This document shows, piece after piece, positions 44,000-55,336 of a stretch of DNA of 64,000 nucleotides. The translations under genes were made by a program, and so were the position numbers. The notes below the pieces were generated by a model. That model saw only the letters and a list, made by a program, of their open reading frames with translations. It was not told the DNA's origin and did not search any database. This DNA is from Brachypodium distachyon (lineage: Eukaryota; Streptophyta; Magnoliopsida; Poales; Poaceae), in the NCBI RefSeq assembly GCF_000005505.3, contig NC_016133.3:24082555-24146554 (forward strand). The letters are read 5' to 3'. Every line of letters starts with the position of its first letter. Within the stretch, counting starts at the first letter, position 1.

Positions 44000-45005
44000 T
44001 GATAGCCTCGAGGGTGTCCCGATCTTTCGATGAGATACCTAATTATCGATTTGGTAGGAGGTGACGTTGACGATCCGACTACAATCTAGGAGGCAGCGCC
44101 TTAGCGTTCGATACACCAACTCCAGAAGGTTATTGATCCCGCGAGCGCACGATCAACCTGACCACGAAGGTCTTTGTTCCTGCAAGCAATCGAAGAACAA
44201 GCAAGAACAGGATGAAAAGCAATCTGAAATTGCGAATAGGAGGTATGAAGGTTCACGAATCTGAAAATTCAATATAGTTGGAGTATTGATGACGGTAAAA
44301 CAGGTGGTCTAACCGACACACGTGATTACACGAAAGTAGCAAAGGCTAAACTTTATCTAATCAAAACCCAAGGCTCCTTAGGGGGGCTCATGGGGTATAT
44401 AAAGGAGGAGTGAGAGATATTTTCATCCACCTTGAGTAAGAAGGACGAAATCCAACTCTATCTCTAACTTTCCTAACAAACTACAACTCTTTAGGAAACA
44501 TATAAACAGATCCGTCAGCTTGTTTTGTCCACCACGGTCAGCACGAGTCGAATCTCTTGATGGGGCCAGATCCGTTGGAAAGTTCTTGTAATTACCTTTC
44601 CAACAAGTACTTGTTTTCTTGATTTGGACTCCGGATGCGGCCTGAGTGATTAAAACAAATTCGGGTCTCCTGACAGCTCGGATCCGAATCGGATTCAACT
44701 TTAATTCGTGATATCTTTCTCTAGCAAGCTCCGAGTCATGCGCCGTTTGATTTGTTGGAAAGTAGACTTGATAGGCTTCACTTTGAATCTCCCTTTGCAG
44801 GCTATCACACTTCATCTTCACTTTGGACTTGTAAAGTTCAATAAGATGCCTACATAATAAGATTACATAAGATAGTAGCTCCGCCTCTTTGCACGTAACA
44901 TATTGAAAATATTTTGTAATTGAATTCAGCTGATTATAACTTTTATTAGATACACCAACAATTAGGGTTCTAATGGTCGTATCCATGGTTAGCATGTCCA
45001 TATCA
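44000..45005 (+). mobile_element. Solo LTR, 1.0 kb, in element B gag
   Basis: Begins TGATAGCC and ends GTCCATATCA, with short TGATA/TATCA inverted ends and a perfect 5-bp target duplication TCGTG (43995-43999 and 45006-45010). Removing it restores the B gag codons (ANSTHD to AQDYRIL). A plus-strand TATA box (TATATAAAG, 44396-44404) supports an LTR. No coding content. I do not recognise its family. Confidence 0.82.
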
Positions 45006-45896
45006 TCGTGGGTGGAATTGGCATGGATGGGGCAGTGGGGCGCGTCGCCCTGCTTGCTGCCGGACCCGCCACCAGGCGAGGCGTTCTTTGCAGGCCTCGC
45101 GGCAGCCCCCGACTCCACAGCGAGGACTTGCTTCCCGCTGTGCTTGCGGGAACTCTTCTTCTGTGAATCCTCTCCTGTGCTCGTGGCAGCTTTAGCTGCA
45201 AGCGCCCTTCCTCGGCCATGGCACACTTGTGCACAAGGTGTACAGATCCTGCGTCGTCCGGATCCGATGTGTGCTCGGCTTCTCACGCATCTTGGGGTGG
45301 CGGACGTTGATGGCGAAGGTGTTGACGATGGCGGCAGCCTCCGCCTCCGGGATGGAGTAGGTGAGACTGGAGAAGCGGTTGACGAAGCTCTGCAGCGTCT
45401 CTCCCGGCTTCTGCCCGACAGTGTGCAGCTTCGCCATGGTCCCCGGGCGCTTGTAGCCGCCCTGGCACGCGCTCACAAACTGCTCGCGCAGGTCCGTCCA
45501 AGTGGCGATGGACCCAGCGGGCAGGTTGAGCAGCCAGGTTCTCGCTGATCCTTTCAGGACCATCGGGAACCAGTTGGCTCTGACCTTGTCGTCAGCGCCG
45601 ACGGCGTGCATCCCCAACGTGTAGGTCAGGAGGAAATCCTTGGGATTCACGGTCCCATCATACGTACCGAGCGCGGGCGATCGGAACTTGCAGGGCCATG
45701 TCACACACCGTAGCTCGCGCGTGAACGCAGTGGAGCCGTCCTCGGGGCCCATAGGAGCATCTTCCTGCTCCTGCGGGCGTTGGCGCTCTACCTCACGCCG
45801 GCACCGGCGCTCCAAGCGCTGGCGCAGATCCTCCTAGTGGCGGGCATCCCAGATGCCGCGCGCGTCACCTCACGTGACGGTGGGTGACGAGTCTGA
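45006..45896 (-). pseudogene. gag: gag of element B (main part)
   Basis: Recognisable Tat gag: MGPEDGSTAFTRELRCVTWP, LGTYDGTVNPKDFLLTYTL, ANWFPMVLKGSARTWLLNLP, FVSACQGGYKRPGTMAKLH, and INVRHPKMREKPSTHRI. This is the PF03732-type retrotransposon gag domain. The C-terminal part shifts frame near 45240 and runs HCPIHANSTHD into the 1.0 kb solo LTR. The upstream edge is cut by element E at 45902. A TAG near 45838 precedes EDLRQRLERR. Confidence 0.85.
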
Positions 45897-45901
45897 GGAA
45901 C

Positions 45902-48900
45902 TGAAGCGATCCCCCTTCACCAAGGGTTCGATCTCTGTGCTTACTTGTGCTAGTCCCTGGATCGACTCACTAGCACACACAGTTCAAGATGTAATACCAA
46001 GATACGAAGGTCAAAAATAGTTTATTACATCGTATCATCCAGAACTTAAATTGTACTTACAAACTTGCATGACCTCCTAGGCCAGCATAAACAAATAATG
46101 TTCAAAACCATGATAACAAAGTATCACGAAGCTGCAGCGGAAAAGTAGAGAAAAAGGGCCTCATCTACTCCCAGAGGAGAGAGCATGTTGGAATGTAAGC
46201 ACATTACCCAGAGAAATATCGACGAACCTCACTCTTCGTCAGTTTCACCTGCATTATTAATTGCAGCCACTACGTGGTCAATACATTTGAATGTATTGGC
46301 AAGCTCACCAGAGTTATAAAGGACCTACCAAGTACATGCATAGTTTGGCTAAGTGGGGTTTGTCCATTTTGCATAAAAGTATCATTATTCAAATCCGACC
46401 ATTTGTAGACAAATAGTTTTGAATTCTATTGGACACGGGGTAGAAACACCCATGCTCCTATTAACCTAGGCACATTGAGCAGAAACATCAATGCTCCTAC
46501 CCAGTTCAATCCATTCATTTTATTAGGAAATTTGAATGAGTGAGACCTTCCTTACAGCTCCAATATCTAGTTGCTCATAATTGTCCGTAACCGGGGACAC
46601 GGCTAAGTACTTAGTTTGACACTCTCGAGAGGTGGTACACTTTACCCATAAGAAATCGATGTGTTAATCCCTTGCTGTCCTTAGGGTAGAGTAGCAACGG
46701 CATCGACTACAGGAATTTTCAAAACATAATCCCCCAGACCACCTGAGGGACGCGCCCCCACCTACACTGCTACATACCGATGTCACCTCGGATCCGGGTT
46801 CATATTTCTTACGTCCATCCTGGCAGAGCCCATAATACCATGTGGTTGTACTGGAAGCTGCTAAACAAGAAACTAGTCCAGTCTCTGGTTACCCCGGGTG
46901 GCATTCCTCGTTTGCAACGCAGGCCCTCCCATAGAAATGGCGAGACGACTCATAGAAATGGACCTGACGCCGCATACATCTCCACTTCCTCAAAGCAGCC
47001 CACCCAGGACGGTTCATTGAATTACTTGTTTTGCCATACACTAGTAAAACTATATTTGTAATTCAATAGTATCACATTGTAATAATACCGCCCTCGTATA
47101 TTATCATAGCATAGCGTATCACTACTACGATGGCAATTGGTGGTGAGGAAATGGCAAAGGTGTCCTATACTACTAGGAGAGATCATAACTAGCATAGGTA
47201 CAATAATAATCCTAACAATGCAACTAATAAAATCTAGTGCATAATAAAGTAATAGGTGAATGATCAAAGTGAACTTGCCTTGATAGTAGTTGGTATTCAA
47301 ACACTCTTCGCAATCACACTGTTCGCTCTCCGAGAAAACTATACAATCAAGCAAACATACACATACATAAACACACCATACAAACAAAGAATATGTATGC
47401 CATGATGCAATACAAATCATGTGACATGAGTTTTGGTTTATTTTAAACACACCAAATCATTGATAATTAAGCACATGCGACTAGGGTTTTTAAACAAAAG
47501 CAAAAGCTAGGGTTTAAATCCTAAAATGAGGTTTTATTTGCATCTGCAAAACAATTTAATTCAAAATATTTATTTCTCTGCCCCATTGGACAGAGGACAA
47601 TAAAACAAATTTTTGAGCACTGGTTTCATTCAAAAAGGACTTCTAAATAATTAGTTATGATTTAAATGGCATAAAATCCTAATCTGTAATTTGAATGTGA
47701 TTTAAATATTCAAATTTGAAATTGGACAGTGCAAAAAGATGCTACACTTCCTAAGGATTCCAAAATGGTGTGGATCACAAAATTTGGCCAAACAGATTTA
47801 AAGTTATGATCATTTGAAATAACAGGGGCCTATCTGCAAAAAGACCATTTAATTATTCCGGGGGATTAAAATTACATTCTCATTTTATAAACCAGGGGCC
47901 ACGTGGCGCGTTATTATTGGACGGTACCGGTTCGGTTTATAAATAAATCCGAGCCGTTAGATCTAACTTATAAAGATCGGACGCTCCACAGTGCGTACCG
48001 GTTCGTTTTATAAGTGATCTAATCCTAGCCATCGATCTAGATCGGACGGACGAGGGGCTAGGGTTTCTTACCGGGCGGCGGCGGCGGGCACCGGAGACGG
48101 AGGAGACGGCGGCGCGGGCACGGGCGCGGCGGCGCGGGGTGCTCCGGCGACGTGGGCGCGACGGGGAAGCGACGGGGAGGCGCGGCGCGGCACGGCGGAG
48201 ACGGGGGCGCGGTCGGCGGGGGCTCGGGCGGCGCGGGTCGTCGCCTAGGTCGAAGAAGACGCGGCGGCGCGTGTGCGGCTCCGGCGAGGGATTCCGGCGG
48301 CCTGGCGGTGTGCGAGCGAGGGAAAATAGGGGGGAAAAGGAGAGGGGGTCGCGGGGGTTATAAAGGCATGCTCGGGCATGAAAATGGAAGGCCGGAGGAG
48401 GAGATTGCGGCGACGGGCGCGCGGGGACGGCGGCCGGGAATCGCGGCGGCGGCGCGGCCGCTTTCCTTCCGGGGAAGAAGCCCCTGACAGGTGGGCCACC
48501 TGTCAGCGGGTGCGGGCGAGCGCGGGGGGCGGCCGGGCTGGCTAGCCCAGCGCGCGTGCGGTCGGACCGGGCCGGTGCGGCCTAAAGTGGCCGGGCCGGT
48601 CCGGTTTACCCTTCTTTTTTTTTTTGACCTTTTCTTTTTCTGTTTTTCTCATTTCTTTGATATCTTGTGGGTTTGAACTCCAAATTGGTCCAAATAAATC
48701 TCAGAAAATGTCTAAAATCATATTCCACCATGATTCAACTTTTGGGAGTAGTTTTCCCTCAGAATAAAATATGTAAAAATACATTTGCCCTATAAATGCC
48801 TTTAGGGCCATATATCTATTTAAAATAAAATACCTTTTGAACTCCAAATAATTATCCAAAAATTATGGGGTAGCTCATATGTGCAATAAACCCCTTTTAT

Positions 48901-49060
48901 ATATATAAACTTTAATGGTTTGAAGATCCAAAACTCAAATAGGTGTAAACAAAATCTTTTAAAGCCTTTTGTGATTCAAATTTGAATTCAAACATGCAGT
49001 TGTGGATGATGCTCATGGATGCAATGCACATGTAAAGGTTTGAAATTTTGGGATGTTACA
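45902..49060 (-). repeat. 3' LTR of element E, near complete
   Basis: 3159 bp. Minus strand starts TGTAACATCCC at 49060 and ends GGGGATCGCTTCA at 45902. It contains both segments that are separately deleted in the two LTRs of element 1, so it is the reference for the ancestral LTR. TATA box near 48358-48364 on the minus strand. Confidence 0.87.
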
Positions 49061-49673
49061 GACCTAACCCCCTTAAGATGAATCTCGTCCTCGGGATTCG
49101 GTGTGGCTAGCAAAGAGGTGTGGGTGGTCTTCTCGAAGATCATCTTCGCGTTCCCAAGTGGCTTCTTCTTCTGTGTGATGGTCCCACTGAACCTTGCAGA
49201 ACTTGATGGTCTTGGATCGGGTTTGTCTCTCAGCTGTGTCCAAGATTCTGACTGGTTTCCCTCATAGGTGAGGTCACTCTGTAATTGAACTTCCTCCAGT
49301 GGAATTGTATCCCTCAGGTGTGTGTCGGCCATCTCGGGGTGACACTTCTTCAGTTGCGATACGTGGAAGACGTTGTGGACATTGGACAGTGTTTCCGGCA
49401 AATCCAACTTGTAGGCTACCTCTCCTTGTCGCGACAATATCTTGAAAGGTCCGATGAATCGGGGTGCTAACTTCCCTTTTATACCAAACCTCTTGACACC
49501 GCGTATCGGTGAAACTCTGAGATAAGCTCTGTCTTCAGCTTCATAGGTAACCTCCCTACGTTTGGAATCTGCATAGCTCTTCTGTCTTGACTGAGCCACC
49601 TTCAGTCAGTCTCGGATGAGTCTAACCTTTTCTTCGGCATCCTTTATCATATCCGGGCCGAATAGGCTACGGT
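49061..49673 (-). pseudogene. pol: Integrase end and chromodomain of element E
   Basis: Right to left: LFGPDMIKDAEEKVRLIRD, a TGA, then LKVAQSRQKSYADSKRREV, YLRVSPIRGVKRFGIKGKL, FKILSRQGEVAYKLDLPETL, NVHNVFHVSQLKKCHPEM. The chromodomain-like end is out of frame after QSDLTYEGN (frameshift near 49260) but recognisable at the DNA level, since it aligns with 9850-10052. The normal stop is lost in the shifted frame, which reads into the LTR. Confidence 0.85.
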
Positions 49674-49774
49674 CAGTCTGCCGTCGAGGAAGACGAGACC
49701 AATGCTGGTGTAGACGCTGCCGCCGGCGGTCACCGACGAGCACTCCTCACCCGCCCCCTACCTAGCGCGCCAGA
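49674..49774 (-). other. Primer site and leader remnant of element B
   Basis: Directly beside the 5' LTR the minus strand reads TCTGGCGCGCTAGGTAGGGG. Grass Tat elements commonly have GGCGCGCCAGGTAGGGG here, so one base seems changed. The remaining leader is cut by element E at about 49673. Confidence 0.7.
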
Positions 49775-50718
49775 TGTCGTCGCACGGGGCTCTGACACTG
49801 GGGATGCACGGGCAGCCCCTTTTAGGTTCGGCAGTGGGCTACGGGGATCGCTCCGGCGATCGCCGGCGAGGCCAATGCAAAGCGTAAGAACACACCAAGA
49901 ACGCATGCTCACTCTTTTTACCCAGGTTCGGGCCACCCCGGAGGTGTAAAACGCTACGTCCTGCTTGTCCGAGCTTGTATTACGGTAAGACAGGGTGTTT
50001 ACAAGGTGCCGGGGGAGGGCCCCCGGGTGCTCCCTTTTTTGGCTAAGTGTTCCTTACTACTCTGGGCTACTACCACTGAAGTATTGCTTGCTGGTTGAAT
50101 GTGCAAACCCTGAAAACCCAACCAAAGGCTGAACCAGAAAAAGAACCAATCCGGAAAGGAACCCTTTGACCGCTGGCGAGGGTCCTCCTTTTATAGCCAA
50201 GGGGATACCACAGGTGCCACGGTGCATGGTTTAGAAGTGGCGAGCAAGGAGCTAGGGCAGCTCCCCCTCGGTGCGCTGGCTCGCATGCATGAGCGCCAAT
50301 CCCGCGGCTAGGGGTCTAAGGCCTAAAAACTAGCCCTGGGAAGCCACTGTTTGCCCGACTAGACGAATAACACCCCTCCTGTCGGCTCATTAAGTGCGCC
50401 ATGCACCTCACTCCATGTCTTGACAACCCTGCACACCGGGCGCCTGCCGCGCGCCCACATGGCGCCGCTGCCCTGTTCGCTCGGCCTCACCCTCGCAGCG
50501 GAAACCTATGCCCGGGAATGCACCCCCCCCCCCCTGGCAAGCGCCTTCCCGGGAGGTGCCCAGGCAGGATTATTCCACGAAGCCCCGCTAGCCCTGCCGG
50601 GCTAGTAACTTGCCGGGCGGCCTGCACGTTGCCTCCCGGGGTGAGATCCTTCCGGGAACCCAGCGATGCGACCCACACGTCGTGCAGCGGTGGTACCCCG
50701 GGTGCCACTGGTGCGACA
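49775..50718 (-). repeat. 5' LTR of element B
   Basis: 944 bp, minus strand TGTCGCACC...GACGACA. TATA box CTATAAAAGG at about 50187-50196, matching the 3' LTR. It has a run of about ten C at 50523-50532 that the partner lacks. Confidence 0.88.
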
Positions 50719-50934
50719 CATGGCGAGAAAACAGATCTGGTTTGGGGTCCGGCGAGTAGTTGGCGGCGCAGGACGCAGGCAAGCAAAGGAACGACAGCGG
50801 AGAGGCAGGGAAATGCGTGCGGGAACGTAGCGGCGAGCATGGCTGCTGGAGGCTAGGAAGCGTGGCGGCAGAAAAGCTTCGAGCTTGCAGCAATTGTGGG
50901 GCGCACGAGAGCTGAGGAGAGCTAGAAACAAAAT
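50719..50934. other. GC-rich segment of unclear origin
   Basis: No ORF I can assign. It may be the leader of the T2 antisense gene (if B inserted at its ATG, this is the continuation), or the CG-rich core of the LTR to its right. On the minus strand it ends CTCGCCATG, with the ATG exactly at the B boundary. Confidence 0.35.
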
Positions 50935-51189
50935 ACTTTTTCCCCTCCCAAATAAATTCCAAAATTTATGGGGTAGCTTGTCTTATTGCATTAAACCCCT
51001 TTCTATTGACAATGACCCCACGGGTTGAAGAATTCCAAAAAGATGCAAAGGAATATTAAAAAGGTAAAAGCTTAATAAAAAGATTTTAAATTTTAAATCC
51101 TTGGTTTAAAGGTGCTCAAAATGCATATATGGCATGATGTTCATGAGTGCAAATGCATGATGCAAAGTTTGGAAAATTCAGATGTTACA
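50935..51189 (-). repeat. LTR start fragment, relative of element 1 LTR
   Basis: Minus strand starts TGTAACATCTGAATTTTCC at 51189 and shares the later block GGGGTTTAATGCA...AAAAAGTATTTTGTTT with the element 1 and E LTRs, though clearly diverged. Only the first 255 bp align. It interrupts T1 element C inside the integrase codons (DIHRG). Confidence 0.7.
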
Positions 51190-52630
51190 TGCCTCGATGG
51201 ATATCCTCCAGCAGCGTGCGCCCTTCCTCCTAAGGCTTGCAGACGAGTATAACTCCGTTAGGATGCTTCCGGTAGAGATCCCCATCTACCAGAGTGTACA
51301 CCTTGGCTTGCCGGACCACTCGTTCCGCGGCAATGTCTTTCTCCGGGAGGGTCCCGTCCGTGAGGTAGCTAACAATATCCGCCCCCAAGGGTGGCAGTTC
51401 CCGGCTTATGCATGCCACGAGCTTGGTGGCATGGTGCCCCGCAGCGGGTCTCCTTGGGTTGCCGGAGGGGCTTCCCCGGCAACCGTCTTGGGATCGACAG
51501 AGGGCTTTAACTGCCTCTGTACGAACACCCTAGGAGGCACCTTGCTGCGTTCCGCTGCCCGCTTGGACAGTTCATCCGCAACAAAGTTGTCCTTGCGCTT
51601 CACGTGCACAAACCGAAGTCCCTTGAACTTGGACTCCCGCTTTCGCACTTCCTCCACATACGCTGCCATCTGGGGGCAGTCGTAGTCCTTGTTCACCTGG
51701 TTTATCACGAGTTGTGAATCCCCGTGAACAACCAGGCGCTTGATGTCAAGGGCAATCGCCACGCGTAGCCCGACTAGCAGCCCTCGTACTCTGTTGCGTT
51801 GTTGGTGGAATTGGCGAAGTCGAGTTGTATCACAAATTTGAGTTGATCTCCAGTGGGCGACTTGATCACCACTCCGGCACCGGTGCCCTGCAGACAGAAG
51901 GCGCCGTCGAAGTACATGACCCAGTACCCTTCGTCCAATTTGCCGGGAAGGCTCGCTTTCGGCTCTTCTTCCTTTATCCAATTTTCCGTCAAAGTACAAA
52001 GTTGGCGAGAGCGGCGCTCTTGATGCTTTTGATATTCGCGAAACGCAACCCGAACTCCGTGAGCTCCATTCTCCACTCGGCCACCCTCCCGGTGGCTTCA
52101 CGGTTGATGAGGGCTCGCTCCAGGCAGAAATTAATGGCGCCACCGTGATGTTGTGCGCCTGAAATTAATGGCGCAGCTTCCGTGAAGCGAGAAGGATCCC
52201 AAGCAAAAGCTTCTGGACCTGCGGGTACCATACCCGGCCATCGCGCAACACGGTGCTAACGAAGTACGCGGGGTGCTGCACTAGCCGTTTGCGGGGGCAG
52301 CCTGAGTGGACTGCCCCTCGGCTCCCGGGGCAGAGGTGATAGCCGGGGGTTCCTCTGGGTCGCCGGGAGCCCCCGCCCCCCCTGTCTCAACCCCCAGAAC
52401 TTGTTCTTTCCTCTTGGCAACGAGCACGGAGCTAACTACCTGGTTTGTCTCTGCCAAGTATAGCAGCAACGGCTCGCCTGGCTTGGCGGCGGTGAGGATC
52501 GACGATGACTTCAGGTACTGCTTCAAGTCCTTGAACGCCGCTTCCGCCTCTGGGGTCCAATTGATTGGGCCCTTCTTCTTCATCACCTTGAAGAAAGGCA
52601 GGGCTCGCTCGCCCCGCCTTGAGATGAAAA
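51190..52630 (-). pseudogene. pol: RNase H pair and integrase start of element C
   Basis: RNase H (LLLYLAETNQVVSSVLVAK, VSTVL near 52255), then the archaeal-type domain (GYWVMYFDGAFCLQGTGAG, NSTNNATEYEGC, VVHGDSQLVINQVNKDYD), then the linker FVADELSKRAAERSK and integrase DIVSYLTDGTLPEKD, ending in the H2C2 region. Several frameshifts break it up. At 52127-52140 a 14-bp segment GAAATTAATGGCGC repeats 52161-52174. Confidence 0.83.
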
Positions 52631-53400
52631 GCCCGAGCGTCGCAACGCAACCGTTGAGGCGCTGGACGTCTCTAACCTTGCGGGATGCCTCCATCTTCTC
52701 GATTGCCTCGATCTTCTGTGGATTGGTTTCGATTCTCCGGTGAGACACCATGAAGCCCTCCCAAGTCCACGCCGAACGTGCACTTCTCGGGGTTAAGCTT
52801 GAGCTTGATCCTGCGGAGATTATCGAATGTCTCCTGCAGGTCGCCGACGAGCGAGTCCCTGCGCCGTGACTTGACAATGATATTCCAGCCTAGCTGGGGT
52901 CCCAGACACTCGCGTAAAACGCGCTGAAATGTCGAGCCCGCGTTCTTCAGCCCGAAAGACATGCATGTATAACAGTAGCAGCCAACCAGGGTGATAAACG
53001 CTATTTTCTCCTCATCTTCAACCACCATCTTAATCTGATGGTAGCCGGAGAAGGCATCCAGAAAACATAAAGACTCCCAACCTGCTGTGGAATCTACTAT
53101 TTGATCGATCCAGGGTACAGAGAAGAGGTCCTTAGGACATGCACAATTGAGATCAGTAAAATCTACACACATGCGCAATTTATTCCTAGCCTTAGGGACT
53201 ACAACAGGATTTGCTAACCAAATAGGGTACAACACTTCCTTTATTGCCCCGGCGTTCTTGAGCTTCTCCACTTCTTGTTGCATGAAGTCCTTGCGTTACC
53301 GTGCTTGCTGGCAAACCTTCTGCTTAACGGGCTGCGCGTCTGGCCGCACCAAGGCTAGGAAGATGCTCGATCACCTCCCTGGGGACTCCGGGAAGATCTG
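52631..53400 (-). pseudogene. pol: Reverse transcriptase of element C, catalytic loop deleted
   Basis: RT blocks NKLRMCVDFTDLNCACPKD, FSVPWIDQIVDSTAGWE, SLCFLDAFSGYHQIKMV, ITLVGCYCYTCMSF and LKLNPEKCTFGVDLG are clear. Where B and F have a GRN-EAYMDDI-VKS arrangement, C reads LGWNIIVKS: seven residues including Y-M-D-D are missing in frame (about 52879-52884). A frameshift near 52750 follows. Confidence 0.87.
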
Positions 53401-54664
53401 ACGGCTCCCAAGCGAACACGTCAGAATTCCCCCGGAGGAAGGCGATGAGGGCACTTTCCTATTTGTCACCGAGGCTCGTACCGATGGAAACGGTACGCGC
53501 CTCGTTGCCGGCATGCATGGGCACCTTCTTGACCTTGGCGTCCTCCTCCTTCAGCTTCATGCCCCTGCTGACACGCGGGCTAGAGCTGGTGCTGCCCCCG
53601 CTGTCCTGTCCGGGAGCGGCTCGTGCCTTCTTCTGTGCAGGCTGTTCACTCGCAAGTGGATCCTCGTTCCCGGCAACGTCATAGTCGCTGGAATCCGCCA
53701 TTGCGGAGGCCTTTACGACCTCGCCCACGCACCAAGCGGCGTCCTTCAGGTCACACTTGATGAAGAGTACACCGTACGTTGACGGCATCATCATCACGCC
53801 ATAGGCGCCATGGGTTGCCGCCATGAACTTGATCAGCGCTGGCCGACCAATAATCCCGTTGTACGGTAACGGGGTGTGAGCCACGTCGAAAACGACGTGC
53901 TCAGTCCGGAACGCCTCAAGAGACCCGAAAGTCACCGGGAGCGTGATTCGCCCCATAGGCTGCACCACTCCGGGGTTTATTCCCCGGAACGGGTTGGTGG
54001 GCTTCATCTGCTCCAGAGGCAGCTGAAGCTTCTCCACCAACTTGGCAGACAGGAGGTTAAGGCTCTCCCCGTTTTCCACCAGTACCTTGGTCACCGTCAC
54101 ATTGTTTATGATCGGTGACACCACGAGGGGCAGTACCCTTGATCCCAAGGGACGAATCGGATGATCGTCCGAGTTGAAGGTGACCGGCACATGCGACCAC
54201 CTCCACGGCTGTTGCGCCTCTACATTAGGGAGCAGGGTGCAAACCTCATGCGTGAGCCGCTTCACGGCGGCGCGAGACGTGAGAGTGTGTGCTCCCCCGT
54301 GGATGCAGGTGACGTCGCGGGGCTCCTGGAAGCCGGGCTCATCGGCGTCGTCACTGCAGTCGTCCTCGTGATGTTCGGCACGAGGCTTGTCGCGTCCCCA
54401 GGAAGGCCGGTCTTTGCCACCGCGGGATTGACCGCAACCCCCCGCGGGTTCTCCTTTGTCGCCGCCGCGGGCTGCGCCCCAGCCTGCTCTGTTGCGGGGG
54501 TTGTTCTTGCAATCTCGGGAGAGGTGCCCGATATCCCCGCAGTTGAAGCAGGCCTCGGCAGGACGGCGCTCCTCGGGGCGCTGCTCGCGCTTCTCCCTGA
54601 TGGTCTCTAGAGAGTGCAACAGTCCTGCGTGTCGTGGGTGGCGTTGGTGTGGATGGGGCAGCAC
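53401..54664 (-). pseudogene. pol: Protease and gag end of element C
   Basis: A 401-codon open frame: zinc knuckle CFNCGDIGHLSRDCKNNP, a Gly/Arg-rich linker, TCIHGGAHTLTSRAAVKRL, and the protease region KVLVENGESLNLLSAKLVE. The catalytic aspartate of D-N-G is glutamate here. Then FGSLEAFRTEHVVFDVAHTP and LPYNGIIGRPALIKF. The linker ends in a basic Ser/Lys-rich part before RT. Confidence 0.87.
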
Positions 54665-55336
54665 ACGGCCGCCACCGGCTTGCTACCTGATGCTCCCGCC
54701 GATGCCGCCTTCTTGGTGGGCCTCTGGGGAGCCCCCGGTTCCGCGGCAACCACTTGCTTCCCGCCGCGCTTCCAGGCGCCCTTCCTCGGTCATCGTGCAC
54801 TTGTGCGCGAGAGCGTAGAGATCCCTCCTGGTCCGGATCCGGTGCGTCCTCAACTTCTCATGCATCTTCGGATCACGGACGTTGATGGCGTAAGTGTTGA
54901 TGATGGCGGCCTCTTCTGCCTCTGGGATGGAGTAGGAGATGTTGGAGAACCTGTTGGTGAAGTCCCGCAACGTCTCCCCCGGCTTCTCCACTACAGTGTG
55001 CAGCTCCGCCATGGTTCCCGAGCACTTGTAGCCGTCCTGGAATGCGTTCACAAACTGCTTGCGCAGGTTAGCCTAGGAGGCAATGGACCTGCGGGCAGGT
55101 TGAGCAACCAGGTTCTCACTATCCTTTCTGGACCATCGGGAACCAGTTGGTCCTGACCTTGTCGTCGACACCGATAGCGTGCATGCCCTACGTGTAGGTC
55201 AGGAGGAAGTCCTTGGGATTCACGGTCCCGTCGTACGTCCCGAGCGCTAGCGCTCGGAACTTGCGGGGCCATGTCACCTGGCGCAGCTTGCGGGAGAACG
55301 CGGCGCAGCCGTCGTCGACGCCCATGGGAGCGACAT
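54665..55336 (-). pseudogene. gag: gag of element C
   Basis: Reads MGVDDGCAAFSRKLRQVTWP, LGTYDGTVNPKDFLLTYT, WFPMV..., RTWLLNLPAGP, AFQDGYKCSGTMAELHTV and INVRDPKMHEKLRTHRI, with a stop after LLTYT and frameshifts near 55100 and 54690. The upstream end is lost at the junction with F, about 12 bases before the APMGVDD codons. Confidence 0.82.

Larger units (their letters stand above)
45902..49673 (-). mobile_element. Element E: truncated chromovirus (same family as element 1)
   Basis: Only the end of integrase, chromodomain, purine tract and 3' LTR remain. The 5' side stops at about 49673 in the codons for DRSLFGPD, where B leader sequence resumes. The 5' part was lost by deletion that may also have removed B sequence. 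The wording and LTR match element 1 closely. Confidence 0.87.
30113..50718 (-). mobile_element. Element B: T1-family Tat Gypsy with both LTRs
   Basis: LTRs at 30113-31049 (3') and 49775-50718 (5') bracket a Tat element reading right to left: PBS, gag, protease, RT, RNase H, archaeal-type RNase H, integrase, spacer with tandem repeats, antisense gene. Flanking pentamers are CATGA (30108-30112) and CATGG (50719-50723), a likely target duplication with one change. Three later insertions break it: a solo LTR in pol, a solo LTR in gag and truncated chromovirus E in the leader region. In the first 60 bp of the LTRs I count 5 mismatches, so it is not very recent. Confidence 0.88.
51190..55336 (-). 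mobile_element. Element C: T1-family Tat Gypsy fragment
   Basis: Right to left: gag, zinc knuckle, protease, RT, RNase H, archaeal-type RNase H and the first part of integrase, ending at 51190 against an LTR fragment. No LTR of its own is present. At 55336 it meets element F head to head. It has lost RT and protease catalytic residues, so it is doubly dead. Confidence 0.85.

Noticed and set aside
44423..45286. A 287-codon minus-strand frame
   Set aside because: It is a chimera: its first part is gag of B and the rest is the solo LTR read by chance.
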